This document shows, piece by piece, positions 17,701 to 26,902 of a stretch of DNA of 64,000 nt. The stretch is from Sphaerochaetaceae bacterium (GTDB lineage: Bacteria; Spirochaetota; Spirochaetia; Sphaerochaetales; Sphaerochaetaceae): assembly GCA_028532765.1 (NCBI GenBank), contig JAQQAR010000076.1, positions 50,637-114,636 on the forward strand, in the 5' to 3' direction. Position 1 is the first letter of the stretch. The number at the start of each line of letters is the position of its first letter. The notes beneath the pieces were generated by a model, which was not told the DNA's origin, made no database searches, and worked only from the letters and a program-made list of their open reading frames with translations. The position numbers were made by a program, and so were the translations under genes.

Positions 17701-19189
17701 TGTCCTCGGCAACAAGACTGCAGAACTCATCTCCGGCATGTAGAAGTGCTTCTGTAAAATGCGGGACATATGCAACAAACTCATCTCCCCCAAGCCTGCC
17801 AATAATCGTTCCCTGCGGAAACACCTCTCTCATCAGGAAGGCAATTCGCTTAAGTACACGGTCCCCAAGGTCATGGCCATAGGTATCATTTATTAATTTG
17901 AATCGATCAATATCAATCAGGAAAAGAACACTGTTACCACCATCCCTAAGATATCGAGTAACGAGCTCTTCAAGGGAAAATCGGTTATATACACCGGTAA
18001 GGCTGTCGCTATGTGCCCGCTTTTCCAAGGCTTGTTCCTGAACCTTGCTTGCCTCGATGTCCTTGATTGCGATATATCCAATAGTAGTATTGTTGGCAAC
18101 AGAAACATTGAAATGAAACCTAACCCATCGATACCCATCCTCCCTGTGGAAAGGGTGTATCATTTTTGCTTCTATGGTGAGTTCTTTATTCCCGGCCTCT
18201 ACAAAAAGCTTTAGCTTCTCACTGGTGTCAATTTCATGGAATACAGGAAGATATTCTTTTTGAATTGCTTCTTGCAGGACTGAATCGTACATAGTGTAGA
18301 AATCATCACAGCCATTCATCATCTTCCAAACACGATTGTCTGCAAGTACCGGGGTACCAGAATCAAGATTAAACCCTCCAAAAAAGGCTTTATCCTGCCC
18401 TAATGCCTGCAGTCGCATTGCTATCTCATCATGGACATCCTGAAAAATTCCTATCGCTCTACGATGTTCCTCTTCCGCATCTGAAAGAAAAGCATAACTC
18501 AATCTCAGCCATCGGAAAGAGCCTGCTTCACTCCGCACTGAAAGAATAGAATCTGGTTCATTACCAGCTTGTAATTGAGCAAAATCATAGTTAAGAGTCA
18601 CTGAGAAGTCAGGATGAATATACCCTTCTTCAAGCAAGAAAGCAGCAGGGTTGTCAATCTCAAGGGGAGCATGGCCACCAAGAATGGTTCTTGAGAGCGC
18701 TACAAGATGATCTTCATCAAGATGATACTCCCACATTTCCAAGGTAGAGTGAGAAAATGCAAACTGGAGCCTGGTATTCTGTCTTTCCAATGCAAGGGCA
18801 TTTTGGTGAGCTTCTGAAACGTCACTTGCCACGAGGTAGTATACCGGGAATTGTCCATGGTGACGGCTGTACCTTCCAAGCAGCCTGATGAAACGATCTT
18901 CCTTACGATGTAATCGAAAGGATACATCCAATTCCTTGTGGCTGTTTTTCAGTTTCTGGAATACTGCCTTAATGCGTTTTCGCTCTCTCTCATGTACGGA
19001 ATCCAACAAATCCAGTTCATTGTAGTTGTGAAACTCTTTTGGAGAGTATGCGAGCAGTTTGGACAGCCCTCTGCTGAGATAGGTTGCACGTATCTCGTCG
19101 CCAAGCTCATATACCCCCACTCCACCGGGAAGGTTGTTGATGGAAAGCATTCGCTCTTTATTAGGGCCGATGTGCCCAACCTCGTTCAT
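14774..19189 (-). CDS. Multi-PAS GGDEF/EAL protein (cyclic-di-GMP turnover)
   Basis: A very large signalling protein of 1471 residues with no membrane segment. PAS-like segments fill residues 1-380. The first GGDEF domain (about 392-545) keeps RLGGDEF at 467-471 and DIDRFKLIND, so it looks active. PAS-like regions follow, one with a Cys pair in RDQVCEHC near residue 612. The second GGDEF (about 1055-1220) reads GHVGADHF and is degenerate. The EAL domain (1225-1471) keeps AEALSRW, EITESAY, DDFGSGYSS and KVDRSF, consistent with phosphodiesterase activity. AAGGTG lies about eight bases before the ATG. Confidence 0.93.
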   Translation of the reverse strand: MNEVGHIGPNKERMLSINNLPGGVGVYELGDEIRATYLSRGLSKLLAYSPKEFHNYNELDLLDSVHERERKRIKAVFQKLKNSHKELDVSFRLHRKEDRFIRLLGRYSRHHGQFPVYYLVASDVSEAHQNALALERQNTRLQFAFSHSTLEMWEYHLDEDHLVALSRTILGGHAPLEIDNPAAFLLEEGYIHPDFSVTLNYDFAQLQAGNEPDSILSVRSEAGSFRWLRLSYAFLSDAEEEHRRAIGIFQDVHDEIAMRLQALGQDKAFFGGFNLDSGTPVLADNRVWKMMNGCDDFYTMYDSVLQEAIQKEYLPVFHEIDTSEKLKLFVEAGNKELTIEAKMIHPFHREDGYRWVRFHFNVSVANNTTIGYIAIKDIEASKVQEQALEKRAHSDSLTGVYNRFSLEELVTRYLRDGGNSVLFLIDIDRFKLINDTYGHDLGDRVLKRIAFLMREVFPQGTIIGRLGGDEFVAYVPHFTEALLHAGDEFCSLVAEDRTLGILITCSLGYCLSPEDGTTFNELYQHADLALYHSKNHGRNQCTHYVSEMGMHKTLCWTNHEWMLDNLPDTVYLSDMQSYDLLFLNKAGREAHSPDANYIGKKCYEVIFHRDQVCEHCRFHSLSYDSYSFWQEADEFGSIWLCKEKLILFNEKPAKLSILVDQLKQAKQIAEKSATQPMKLHLSRSSYFKLLQRGDSSWDYDVNHDVLSLFVFIDGQPYREQVHGFLKRNAGVKAMLAEDRPLFREALRKRVAEPDGRPTQVRLTVSSGSFIPVLFSYYYMDHRIGGNVVRFSPSGYISPECPLKEILQNFNVALLHLAWERDTLTLLMANRKFHELFNSEDATLEKDPLGWLLASERSNVFSRMRSLQENHQRGETFMVGGHDNRYFSLTCQLGTCYGYVQMVTLTLQDVSREHKLQQLNKRMLPYIEQSREGIAVFSMESYSLELQYANETLAVLLGYQREDLIAQLKNNAMQLFYPEDRTLLLRHVERQSMTSITSDPFNLRLVKKDGDIIWCKMTFRQMGIQGRGEPFSLLIEDLSESMHDEKVLQQVQEQLSFALNHNLVTGLYTRQRFYEACREFLDTHTNTSFVMVYWNIERFSVLNELLGFDRGNQVLQLVARSLRDFIKNHGVYGHVGADHFAACIPKEMSSANKLKQAIDIEHIGQDIGLHLSMVFGMYEIEDPSQGIPSLLDKAHSASKISRFRNREGYAFYEPSIRSDTFNEQDVLNEMQGALDGGQFTFFLQPIYDIQGMHIHSAEALSRWVHPTRGVIPPKQFIPVFEKYGFITALDMSVLSSVCAFIAEQKIDIPISINLSRIDVNNKNIVKFILQTTESYAVDHSYIQFEITESAYIDNPVQMSELVSELKSHGFTILMDDFGSGYSSLHMLSTLPMDIIKVDRSFIYEIGENNRSKAVLSSIIQMGKELGMDMVVEGVENEKHHEFLSEAGALFGQGFYYQRPMEREAFLKLLIHG

Positions 19190-19260
19190 ACTTCTTACAC
19201 CTTATTCCACAAAAAGTAACTCATTGTAGCACATATCATGTAAGAAGTATGATAAAACAC

Positions 19261-20769
19261 CTATTTTTTCACCGAGTCCTGGGAATCTTTAAGCAACACA
19301 TCATGCGCTCCACCTTCTATGATGGAAGTGGAACTGACAACGGTTAATCGAGCCTTCTGTTGTAATTCGGGAATGCTGAGCGCTCCACAGTTGCACATGG
19401 TTGATTTTATCTTGCTCAAACTCAAGTTGAGATTGTCTTTCAATGGTCCTGCATAGGGTACGTAGGAATCGACTCCTTCCACAAAGCTCAACTTTCCATC
19501 CCCCCCAAGGTCATATCGTTGCCAGTTTCGTGCGCGGGAAGATCCCTCTCCCCAATATTCCTTCATGTAGGAACCTTTGACATTCACTTTCTCTGTCGGA
19601 GACTCATCGAATCGTGCAAAATAGCGTCCCAACATCAGGAAGTCGGCACCCATTGCCAATGCGATGGTCATATGGTAGTCGAGGACAATTCCCCCATCAG
19701 AGCAGATGGGAATATAAACACCCTTTTCTTTGAAGTATTCGTCACGGGCTTTTGCGACCTCAAGCAAGGCAGTTGCCTGTCCCCTTCCAATTCCTTTCGT
19801 CTCTCTGGTTATGCAGATTGATCCTCCTCCTATGCCGACCTTCACGAAGTCAGCACCGCTTTCAGCGAGGAAGAGGAATCCTTCTCTATCCACAATGTTA
19901 CCGGCACCCACCTTCACGCTCTCCCCATACTGCTCCTTGATCCAGGAGAGTGTCAGGCGTTGCCATTCACTGTACCCTTCAGAAGAATCGATACAGAGAA
20001 CGTCGGCACCGCTGTGAACCAAGGCCGGAACCCGTTCCTTGAAGTCTCTGGTATTGATACCCGCTCCAACACAATAACGTTTCTTCTCATCAAGCAACTC
20101 ATCAGGATTATCCTTATGGCAGTCATAATCCTTCCTGAAAACGAAATACTTGAGTCGATTCTTCTCATCCACGATGGGAAGACTGTTGAGTTTGTGTTCC
20201 CAGATAATGTCATTTGCCTCACTGAGTGTTATTCCTTCACGGGCGTACACCAAATTTGCAAATGGCGTCATGATCTGGTTGATCGGGGTATCGAGAGAGG
20301 TCCTACTTGGCCTCCAATCACGTGAAGAGACCACGCCAAGCAGTCTTCCTGAGCTGCTGCCATCCTCTGTCACGGCAATGGTAGAGTGTCCTTTCTTTTC
20401 TTTGAGTTCTATCAGATCCTTAAGCGTATCCTCAGCCCTGAGATTGGAATCACTGGGAACAAAACCAGCCTTGAACGCTTTTACCCGGGCTACCATTGCA
20501 CACTGTGCATCGATAGGCTGTGAGCCATAGATGAAACTGATACCACCTTCCCTTGAGAGAACCTTGGCCATTTCCTCACCACTCACGGATTGCATGATGG
20601 CACTACTCATGGGAATATTGAGGGTGATGGAGGGTTCTTTCCCCTTCTTGAACTTAACCAAGGGTGTCTTCAAGGACACATTTGCTGGAATGCATTCGGT
20701 GCTGGAATATCCTGGGATTAGCAGATATTCACTGAATGTTCGGGAAGGTTCTTCATAGAGGTAGGCCAT
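19261..20769 (-). CDS. guaB: IMP dehydrogenase, Tritrichomonas-like type
   Basis: Oxidises IMP to XMP in GMP synthesis, 502 residues. The catalytic loop reads [20 protein letters not shown], with the active-site Cys near residue 315. A pair of CBS domains lies around residues 110-230, followed by YVFRKDYD. The flap has [19 protein letters not shown] instead of the usual bacterial YRGMGS form. From memory this matches the unusual IMPDH of the protist Tritrichomonas foetus along most of its length. AAGGAG lies seven bases before the ATG. Confidence 0.95.
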   Translation of the reverse strand: MAYLYEEPSRTFSEYLLIPGYSSTECIPANVSLKTPLVKFKKGKEPSITLNIPMSSAIMQSVSGEEMAKVLSREGGISFIYGSQPIDAQCAMVARVKAFKAGFVPSDSNLRAEDTLKDLIELKEKKGHSTIAVTEDGSSSGRLLGVVSSRDWRPSRTSLDTPINQIMTPFANLVYAREGITLSEANDIIWEHKLNSLPIVDEKNRLKYFVFRKDYDCHKDNPDELLDEKKRYCVGAGINTRDFKERVPALVHSGADVLCIDSSEGYSEWQRLTLSWIKEQYGESVKVGAGNIVDREGFLFLAESGADFVKVGIGGGSICITRETKGIGRGQATALLEVAKARDEYFKEKGVYIPICSDGGIVLDYHMTIALAMGADFLMLGRYFARFDESPTEKVNVKGSYMKEYWGEGSSRARNWQRYDLGGDGKLSFVEGVDSYVPYAGPLKDNLNLSLSKIKSTMCNCGALSIPELQQKARLTVVSSTSIIEGGAHDVLLKDSQDSVKK

Positions 20770-20835
20770 AACGCAACTCCTTAGAGGGTTTTGGCACCAT
20801 ATTGTGCACAGATACCTTAACTATTGCAAGCATAT

Positions 20836-20863
20836 TGCAACAAAAATCAGCCAATTTGTTGCA
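20836..20863. promoter_or_regulatory. Inverted repeat upstream of guaB
   Basis: TGCAACAAA (20836-20844) and TTTGTTGCA (20855-20863) form a 9-bp dyad in the 111-base gap between the GH13 gene and guaB. It has no T-run. It could be the end of the GH13 transcript or an operator of guaB; I cannot tell which. Confidence 0.4.
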
Positions 20864-20880
20864 TACTATCTATAGACAGC

Positions 20881-22743
20881 TTACCGCTTACCAACCAAAA
20901 GCAAAGAATCTTTTTCCTTCAGAGCAACCTCAATATAATCATCATGAATTGTTGCTCTCTCAGCATCACAACCTTCGAAGTGTGTTATTTGCAACAGGGT
21001 ATTGTCGAATGTAATGGTTGTTGGCTTCTCATGCTTTCCCAAGATACAGAGAATTGCTTCATGGTTCGTATATCGAACAAAGCAAAGAGAGTATTCATCG
21101 CTATAGAGTAGCTTCCAAGCACCATTGGCAAAGGTCTCAGCATGAGCTGAGCGGAACTGTCCAAGCCGTGTATAGAGTGAGAAGAAATCCTTGTTCCACT
21201 TTTCTTGGTCCCACTGCATGGCATATCGAGCTGATTCAACTGATCCGTACGGGCCAGGAAGCGCAATTTCCTCCCCATAATAGATATTTGGCATACCGGG
21301 AAGCACATACAACAACTTTACAATTCCAGCATAAAGAGAAAAGTCAAAGATCTCCTGATGGGCATAGAGACGAGGGGTATCATGGCTGTTGATAAGATTC
21401 ATTTGCATGCTAAGCATCTGTTGTGGCATTGACTGCAGATGGCTTTGCAGCGCTTGTGCGAACTCAATCCCATTGAAGGCTCTCGTCGTCCCAGGATTCT
21501 GTCCCCAGCCATCAGCCATGTAACGGTCTTTCTCCCCCATCCAGCTTCTCATTGGCCGGCTGCTTCCCAAGTAGTTCATGGTTGCATCCCACATATCACC
21601 TTTCAGGAATGGGGTGGAATCCACCCAGTCCTCTCCTACCAAGTATGCTTGATTATTCTCTTTCTTGACCGCTTGTCGTACTTCCCTCCAGATCTCCTCG
21701 CACAACTGATCATCGCCCCTCCTTCCGACTTCACTTGCAACATCAAGCCTCCAACCGTCCTGGTGGTAGGGCTTCCTGAGAAAAGAACGCAATACGGAAT
21801 CAGGGCTACGGAAGATCAAATCACGTAGTTCTTCGCTGTTGTAATTAAGCTGAGGTAGCGTCTCGACATCTTGCCAGAACGCTACAGAGCCATCCTCATT
21901 GATGTAATAATAAGTGGCTTCCTTGCTTGATGGATCAGAGAGAGCTTTCTTGTACCAGGGATGTTCAGTTCCTGTATGATTGATTGAAATATCGACCACC
22001 ACGCGAATCCCTTCCTGATGGAGCGCCTCACAGAGGTGGGCAAACGCCTCATCTCCCCCGAGCTTCTCATCTACATGAAAGAAATCGGTGCAGTCATAGC
22101 GATGGGTGGTTCTGCTCATCCCAATGGGATTAAGGTAGAGAACCGTTACGCCAAGGCTCTTGAAATGGTCAATGGCATCCTCAATACCTTTCAGGTCACC
22201 ATTGAAGAAATCAAGGCATCGGCCTTTCTCGAACTCAAGGGGGATTTCATCAAAACCGTGTACGGTGACCTCTCCCCCATCAAACCTGTATTGTCCTTCT
22301 TTCGCACCAACAGCCAGATCTCCTTTACGGAATCGATCAGGAAACACTTGGTAACAGAGGCCACTACCTACCCACGTTACTGGGACCAGATCACTGACCA
22401 AATGGAAACATTCTGCAAGAGGTGGAACAGAAGCCTTCACTCCCACCTTGCTATAGGAATACGCTCTTTCATCCGTCAACAGGAAGAAATACCAATAGGC
22501 TGCAGTATCCACCAGCTTGAAGGAGCCTTTGTACAATGTGCGAGACCCTTCCTGCACTTTATCCAGTACAATCTGCATTTCACGGCCAAGCTGGAAACTC
22601 ACCAATCTGACTTGTTTGATTGTATTGGAGGAATCTACCTGTATTGAAACGCTCACCATCTCACCCTTTTTTGGGTAGAGCGGCTTGACATACAGGGCGG
22701 AGACATTACTATCGACGGATTGCTTCCAGGTTGTACTGACCAT
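20881..22743 (-). CDS. GH13 alpha-glycosidase (cyclomaltodextrinase/neopullulanase type)
   Basis: Cytosolic maltodextrin-degrading enzyme of family GH13, 620 residues, without a signal peptide. An N-terminal beta domain (about 1-115) precedes the barrel: YLNPIG near 202, nucleophile in DGWRLDVASEVG near 322, acid/base Glu in LVGEDW near 358, and NSHDT near 435. An N-terminal domain of this kind suggests the cyclomaltodextrinase/neopullulanase group. AAGGAAG precedes the ATG by four bases. It is divergent from a LacI-type regulator, with an operator between them. Confidence 0.88.
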   Translation of the reverse strand: MVSTTWKQSVDSNVSALYVKPLYPKKGEMVSVSIQVDSSNTIKQVRLVSFQLGREMQIVLDKVQEGSRTLYKGSFKLVDTAAYWYFFLLTDERAYSYSKVGVKASVPPLAECFHLVSDLVPVTWVGSGLCYQVFPDRFRKGDLAVGAKEGQYRFDGGEVTVHGFDEIPLEFEKGRCLDFFNGDLKGIEDAIDHFKSLGVTVLYLNPIGMSRTTHRYDCTDFFHVDEKLGGDEAFAHLCEALHQEGIRVVVDISINHTGTEHPWYKKALSDPSSKEATYYYINEDGSVAFWQDVETLPQLNYNSEELRDLIFRSPDSVLRSFLRKPYHQDGWRLDVASEVGRRGDDQLCEEIWREVRQAVKKENNQAYLVGEDWVDSTPFLKGDMWDATMNYLGSSRPMRSWMGEKDRYMADGWGQNPGTTRAFNGIEFAQALQSHLQSMPQQMLSMQMNLINSHDTPRLYAHQEIFDFSLYAGIVKLLYVLPGMPNIYYGEEIALPGPYGSVESARYAMQWDQEKWNKDFFSLYTRLGQFRSAHAETFANGAWKLLYSDEYSLCFVRYTNHEAILCILGKHEKPTTITFDNTLLQITHFEGCDAERATIHDDYIEVALKEKDSLLLVGKR

Positions 22744-22764
22744 ATTACTTCCTTATATTGTTTG

Positions 22765-22793
22765 TTGACTGTACTACAAAACCGGTTTAGTAT
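22765..22793 (+). promoter_or_regulatory. lacI-type promoter with AAACCGGTTT operator
   Basis: TTGACT (22765-22770) and TAGTAT (22788-22793) with a 17-bp spacer. The palindrome AAACCGGTTT (22779-22788) fills the spacer and touches the -10. The same layout occurs at 59465-59493 ahead of the maltodextrin importer. It lies between the divergent GH13 gene and regulator and could repress both; the minus-strand promoter is weaker (TTGTTA, 16 bp, TAGTAC). Confidence 0.7.
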
Positions 22794-22887
22794 AACAATA
22801 TACTAAGTTTTGCGGCTGTGCAACCTGCATTGTTCCCCTTCAATACAACATTGTGGTAGGATATCGGCCGAAGTTGAGGATTGCACC

Positions 22888-23949
22888 ATGGCAGAGCAAA
22901 CAACCAGAATAAAACGACCTACGATCAAGGATATCGCCCGTGAGAGCGGATACTCCAAGACTGCAGTCTCCTTTGCATTCAATGATCCATCGAGGATCAG
23001 CGAGAAGGCATGCAACCAGATTCTTGAGACCGCTGAACGGCTTGGATACATACCTGATCCAATGGCACGCAATTTCTCACTCCGTAGACATCTTTCCATA
23101 GGCTTCCTGCTTCCACAGGAAATTCGGTACTCACTACAGAACCCGTATGCACAACAAGTACTACTAGGCATTGGGGGTGTCTGTGAAAAATATGGCTATA
23201 CGCTTACCCTGATCCCACCATTGAATGAAAGTGTAACAGAAGCTGTACGCAATGCTGCAGTAGATGGTCTGATTTCCATGGGCATGCAGGTAGGCATGGA
23301 CATTGTCTCGGTCATGAAAACCCGCTTGATCCCTTATGTGACCCTTGATGGGACTCCTGATGAAGATATGCCCAGTGTAAACATCGATGATGAGTTGGCT
23401 TCCTATGAATTGATGAAAACAGTACTCGAATCGGGACACCGTAACATCTGCATTATTTCTCTTGGACAAGACATTTTTGCTGAGAAGGCAACAAAGATGG
23501 GCCTTCCTCAACGAAGAATGGAGGGTTTCAGGAAAGCATTGAAGGAAGTTGGAATCTCACTGCAAGATGTACCGGTTCTGGTGAGTGAACCTACGCTTGC
23601 AGATGGAAAACTGCGAGGCAAGGAAATTTTGGCTTTCGAAAAGAGGCCCACCTGTGTTGTCTCAATGTGTGATATTGTGGCAATCGGATGCATTGTCAGT
23701 TGGAATGAAGAGGGATTGTCTGTCCCTGAAGATATTTCTATTGCAGGATTCGACAATATTGATGAAGCTACCTGTGTCATTCCCCACCTAACAACCGTAG
23801 ACCAGCCAGCACAGGAAAAAGGACGCCTTGCTGCTGAAGCCCTGTTTAACATGATAAACAAGGAGACTTTGCAAAGCGTCCATATTCAAATTCCCTACAC
23901 GTTGATCAAACGTGATTCCGTAAAGGAACTTACTTCTGAACAGCCTTGA
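22888..23949 (+). CDS. LacI-family transcriptional regulator
   Basis: A 353-residue repressor-type protein. The N-terminal helix-turn-helix is [22 protein letters not shown], with hinge helix region [14 protein letters not shown]; a periplasmic-binding-like sensor domain follows, ending in [21 protein letters not shown]. The ATG at 22888 follows GAGG by eight bases; an upstream GTG/ATG extension lacks family similarity. Context with a GH13 enzyme and the shared operator points to maltodextrin control, probably with autoregulation. The effector is inferred, not shown. Confidence 0.92.
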   Translation: MAEQTTRIKRPTIKDIARESGYSKTAVSFAFNDPSRISEKACNQILETAERLGYIPDPMARNFSLRRHLSIGFLLPQEIRYSLQNPYAQQVLLGIGGVCEKYGYTLTLIPPLNESVTEAVRNAAVDGLISMGMQVGMDIVSVMKTRLIPYVTLDGTPDEDMPSVNIDDELASYELMKTVLESGHRNICIISLGQDIFAEKATKMGLPQRRMEGFRKALKEVGISLQDVPVLVSEPTLADGKLRGKEILAFEKRPTCVVSMCDIVAIGCIVSWNEEGLSVPEDISIAGFDNIDEATCVIPHLTTVDQPAQEKGRLAAEALFNMINKETLQSVHIQIPYTLIKRDSVKELTSEQP

Positions 23950-24559
23950 TCAGAGCAGAGAGAACTTTATCGGGAGCTGAGGAAGCATCAATATCGACTA
24001 GCAATCCTTTTTCACGATAGTAGGCAATAAGGGGCTCTGTCTGCTGCTCATAGACACTCAAACGATTCAGGATTGCTTCAGGTTTGTCATCATCACGTTG
24101 AATGAGAGGCTCTCCTGTCTCATCATCGATACCTTCCACCTTAGGTGGGTTGTAGTGGATATGATAGGTTCTTCCTGTGGATTTACACACTCTTCTTCCA
24201 CTCAATCGTTTGACAATCTGTTCCCGATCAAGGACAAAATTCACAACTGCATCAAGCTTTTTCATCTCAGCGAGTGCGTCGGCTTGGGCGATGGTGCGTG
24301 GGAATCCATCAAGGATGAAACCATTCTTTGCATCAGATTCAAGGAAACGCTGTTTTACCATCTCAATGGTTACAGAGTCTGGAACCAAATCACCAGCAGC
24401 CAAAATGGCTTTTACCTGCTTTCCTAGGTCTGTGTCCCCTTTTATATGACTGCGAAACAGGTCGCCGGTCGAGATATGGGGAATGCCAAAATGATTTTTT
24501 GCTTCGGACGCGATGGTCCCCTTACCAGCACCCGGAGGGCCGAGAAAAACTAAATTCAT
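23930..24559 (-). CDS. adk: Adenylate kinase
   Basis: Interconverts AMP + ATP and 2 ADP; cytosolic, 209 residues. [10 protein letters not shown]-loop at residues 7-15, STGDLFR AMP-binding motif, DGFPRTIAQ near 84, and a long-form LID domain starting [13 protein letters not shown] that lacks the four zinc Cys. The ATG at 24559 ([10 protein letters not shown]) follows GAGGTG; the longer ORF start is rejected. The 3' end overlaps the convergent LacI gene by 20 bases. Confidence 0.96.
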   Translation of the reverse strand: MNLVFLGPPGAGKGTIASEAKNHFGIPHISTGDLFRSHIKGDTDLGKQVKAILAAGDLVPDSVTIEMVKQRFLESDAKNGFILDGFPRTIAQADALAEMKKLDAVVNFVLDREQIVKRLSGRRVCKSTGRTYHIHYNPPKVEGIDDETGEPLIQRDDDKPEAILNRLSVYEQQTEPLIAYYREKGLLVDIDASSAPDKVLSALIKAVQK

Positions 24560-24703
24560 GTTACACCTCACAACAGAAGAATAGTTGCATCCTATCACAA
24601 TGACCCTATTTTGTCCTCCCCTTGTAAAGAAGTAGAAAATTTACAAACATCAGTTTATTTAATGCTATACTATAACAAAATTTCACTAAAGAAGGAGTAT
24701 TGT

Positions 24704-25936
24704 ATGAAACGAGTGCACGTTCTTCTACCTATGCTGTTGCTTCTTTGTGTATTGCTTCCTGTTTCCGCCCAAGGATCAAAGGCTGAGGCCTCTGATGAGG
24801 TGGTGCTCACCATGGGTTCCTGGAGAACCGATGATGTAGAGCAGATGAATCGCTTGCTTGCTGCTTACAAAAAGCTTGCCCCTGAGGTAACGATCAAGTT
24901 CCAACCGACAAATCCTCCAGACTACAACGCTACCCTGCGTCTGCAACTGGACAGTGGAACCGGCCCAGATTTGATGTACGCCCGTTCCTATGCAGCAGGT
25001 CAGGAGTTGTTCAATGCCGGATATTTTGCCGATTGCACAGATATTCCAGGACTCATGGATAACTTTTCCGCCAGTAATCTTGCTCCATGGCAGATGAATG
25101 ACGGTACCATGTTTGCTGTTCCTTTTGCGGCTGTAAGTCATGCGGTATATTACAACAAGGATATTTTCGCGAAGGAAGGACTTACCATTCCAGAAGACTG
25201 GGAATCATTCCTCTCACTTTGCAACACCCTTGAAAACAGAGGATATACTCCCCTTGCCAATGGATTGGCTGATGAGTGGGATATTCTTGAGACCTTTTTC
25301 TTCGGTCTGCTCCCCAATTATATCGGAGGAGCTGACATGCGGGTAAAATATGAGAATAAAGAACTTCCTCTCAATGATAAAAACTTTGTAGCAGCTTACC
25401 AGGCCATGGCAGATGTTGCCCGATACTGTCCTGATGGTTTTGAGTCAGTTACCTACAATGACAGCCAGGTACTGTTCAACAGCCAGAAAGCGGTCATGTT
25501 CGTTGACGGCAGCTGGACCGCCGGTGTCTATAAGGATGCCTCCTTTAAATGGGGCTTGTTTGCCATTCCTGCTCCAAAGGGAAAGAACACGGCTATCTGC
25601 TTCCACCCCGATATGGCTATCACAATGAATAGGGCAACCAAACATCCTGAAGAGGCGAAAGCCTTCCTTGTATGGCTTTGCACTGAGGAAGGAGCAACCA
25701 CAGCAAGCCAGAATCTGCCCAGTGGATACTTCCCGATGATCAGCTTCCCCATCGAGCTCGAGGATCCCCATGCAAATGAGTTCCTTTCACTCAATGTAGG
25801 AAAGGAAACTGATGCACGATTTGTCTGGCCCAAGCTGATGAATCTCTATTCACCTATGAACCAAGCGGTTATCAAGGTGATGAAGGGAGATATTACCGCC
25901 AAGCAGGCTGCTGACTCTGTTTGGGCGTTGATGTAA
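24704..25936 (+). CDS. Sugar ABC transporter substrate-binding protein
   Basis: Exported solute-binding protein of the extracellular family 1 type, 410 residues, with signal peptide MKRVHVLLPMLLLLCVLLPVS. Family features include MGSWRTDDVEQMNRLLAAY, GTGPDLMYAR, VYYNKDIFAKEGL and a late MAITMNRATKHPEEAKAFL. The start follows GGAG by six bases; a -10-like TATACT lies at 24667-24672. First gene of a binding protein/permease/permease operon. The substrate is unknown. Confidence 0.9.
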   Translation: MKRVHVLLPMLLLLCVLLPVSAQGSKAEASDEVVLTMGSWRTDDVEQMNRLLAAYKKLAPEVTIKFQPTNPPDYNATLRLQLDSGTGPDLMYARSYAAGQELFNAGYFADCTDIPGLMDNFSASNLAPWQMNDGTMFAVPFAAVSHAVYYNKDIFAKEGLTIPEDWESFLSLCNTLENRGYTPLANGLADEWDILETFFFGLLPNYIGGADMRVKYENKELPLNDKNFVAAYQAMADVARYCPDGFESVTYNDSQVLFNSQKAVMFVDGSWTAGVYKDASFKWGLFAIPAPKGKNTAICFHPDMAITMNRATKHPEEAKAFLVWLCTEEGATTASQNLPSGYFPMISFPIELEDPHANEFLSLNVGKETDARFVWPKLMNLYSPMNQAVIKVMKGDITAKQAADSVWALM

Positions 25937-25957
25937 TCAACCGTCACAGAATCTTAC

Positions 25958-25979
25958 TTCCCGGGCATATGCCCGGGAA
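25958..25979 (+). terminator. Intercistronic GC-rich hairpin
   Basis: TTCCCGGGCAT (25958-25968) and ATGCCCGGGAA (25969-25979) form a perfect 22-nt palindrome between the binding-protein and permease genes. With no T-run it is more likely an mRNA-stabilising or attenuating hairpin, giving higher binding-protein than permease levels, than a full terminator. Confidence 0.65.
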
Positions 25980-25995
25980 ATCTCTGAGGTAGCGT

Positions 25996-26901
25996 ATGCG
26001 TCCAAAACACGCCCATCATCTTCCCTGGTTGCTTTATCTGGCTCCAGCGTTGCTTGTGTATACCCTCTTTATGGCCTTTCCTCTCATTGACTCATTACGT
26101 TTGAGTTTTTTCAGTGGAAACAGCCAAGCGACCAGAATCTTTGTGGGTCTGGATAATTTCAAACGACTGTTTACTGACCCAGAAATTTCAACACGATATT
26201 GGGGAGCTTTTTTCAATACCTGGAAATTCTTTTTTGTGCATCTCATTGTCCAGAATGGGCTGGGTATCTTTTTTGCCGTTCTGCTTACTCATGAAACCAT
26301 GAAAGGAAGACACCTATACCAGACCATCATCTTCATTCCTACTACGTTTGCTGTTCTTATCACAGGATACTTATGGAAACTGATGCTCAACCCTGTATGG
26401 GCAGGCGACTTTCTTGTTTCCATCGGATTACCGTTTCTCAAACACCCCTATCTAGGCGATACCAATACAGCTCTCTGGGCTGTCTCTCTTGTCTCTTGTT
26501 GGCAGTGGCTTGGTATCCCTACCATGATGTTTGTTGCAGCATTGAGAAATATCAGTACCGAATTGCTGGAGGCAGCACGACTTGAAGGAGCTGGCAATGG
26601 AAAGACATTCTGGTACATCAAGCTTCCCCTTATCAAACCAGTTGTCGGAATCATCGCAGTGCTTACATTTGTGAACAACTTCAATGCATTTGATATCGTC
26701 TTCGCTATGGAGAACGTGAATGGAGCCCCAGAGTACTCTACAGACCTTATTGGAACACTTTTCTACCGGTATGGTATTGCAGGACAACATCCAATCGGGA
26801 TTCCTGATGCAGGGCTGGGAGCTGCCATTTCAACAATCACCTTTCTCTTACTTTTGGTATTGGTCATTCCAACCCTGAAAAACACACAGAGGAGTGCCTA
26901 G
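25996..26901 (+). CDS. Sugar ABC transporter permease (MalF type)
   Basis: Inner-membrane permease with six predicted membrane segments, 301 residues. The EAA loop is ELLEAARLEGAGNGKTFWYIKLPLIKP-like around residues 190-215, the docking site for the ATPase. GAGG lies seven bases before the ATG. Pairs with the downstream permease; no ATPase gene is nearby. Confidence 0.9.
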   Translation: MRPKHAHHLPWLLYLAPALLVYTLFMAFPLIDSLRLSFFSGNSQATRIFVGLDNFKRLFTDPEISTRYWGAFFNTWKFFFVHLIVQNGLGIFFAVLLTHETMKGRHLYQTIIFIPTTFAVLITGYLWKLMLNPVWAGDFLVSIGLPFLKHPYLGDTNTALWAVSLVSCWQWLGIPTMMFVAALRNISTELLEAARLEGAGNGKTFWYIKLPLIKPVVGIIAVLTFVNNFNAFDIVFAMENVNGAPEYSTDLIGTLFYRYGIAGQHPIGIPDAGLGAAISTITFLLLLVLVIPTLKNTQRSA

Positions 26902-26902
26902 C

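Noticed and set aside
22810..22887. 26-residue N-terminal extension of the LacI protein
   Set aside because: It lacks family similarity, and GAGG correctly precedes the ATG at 22888.
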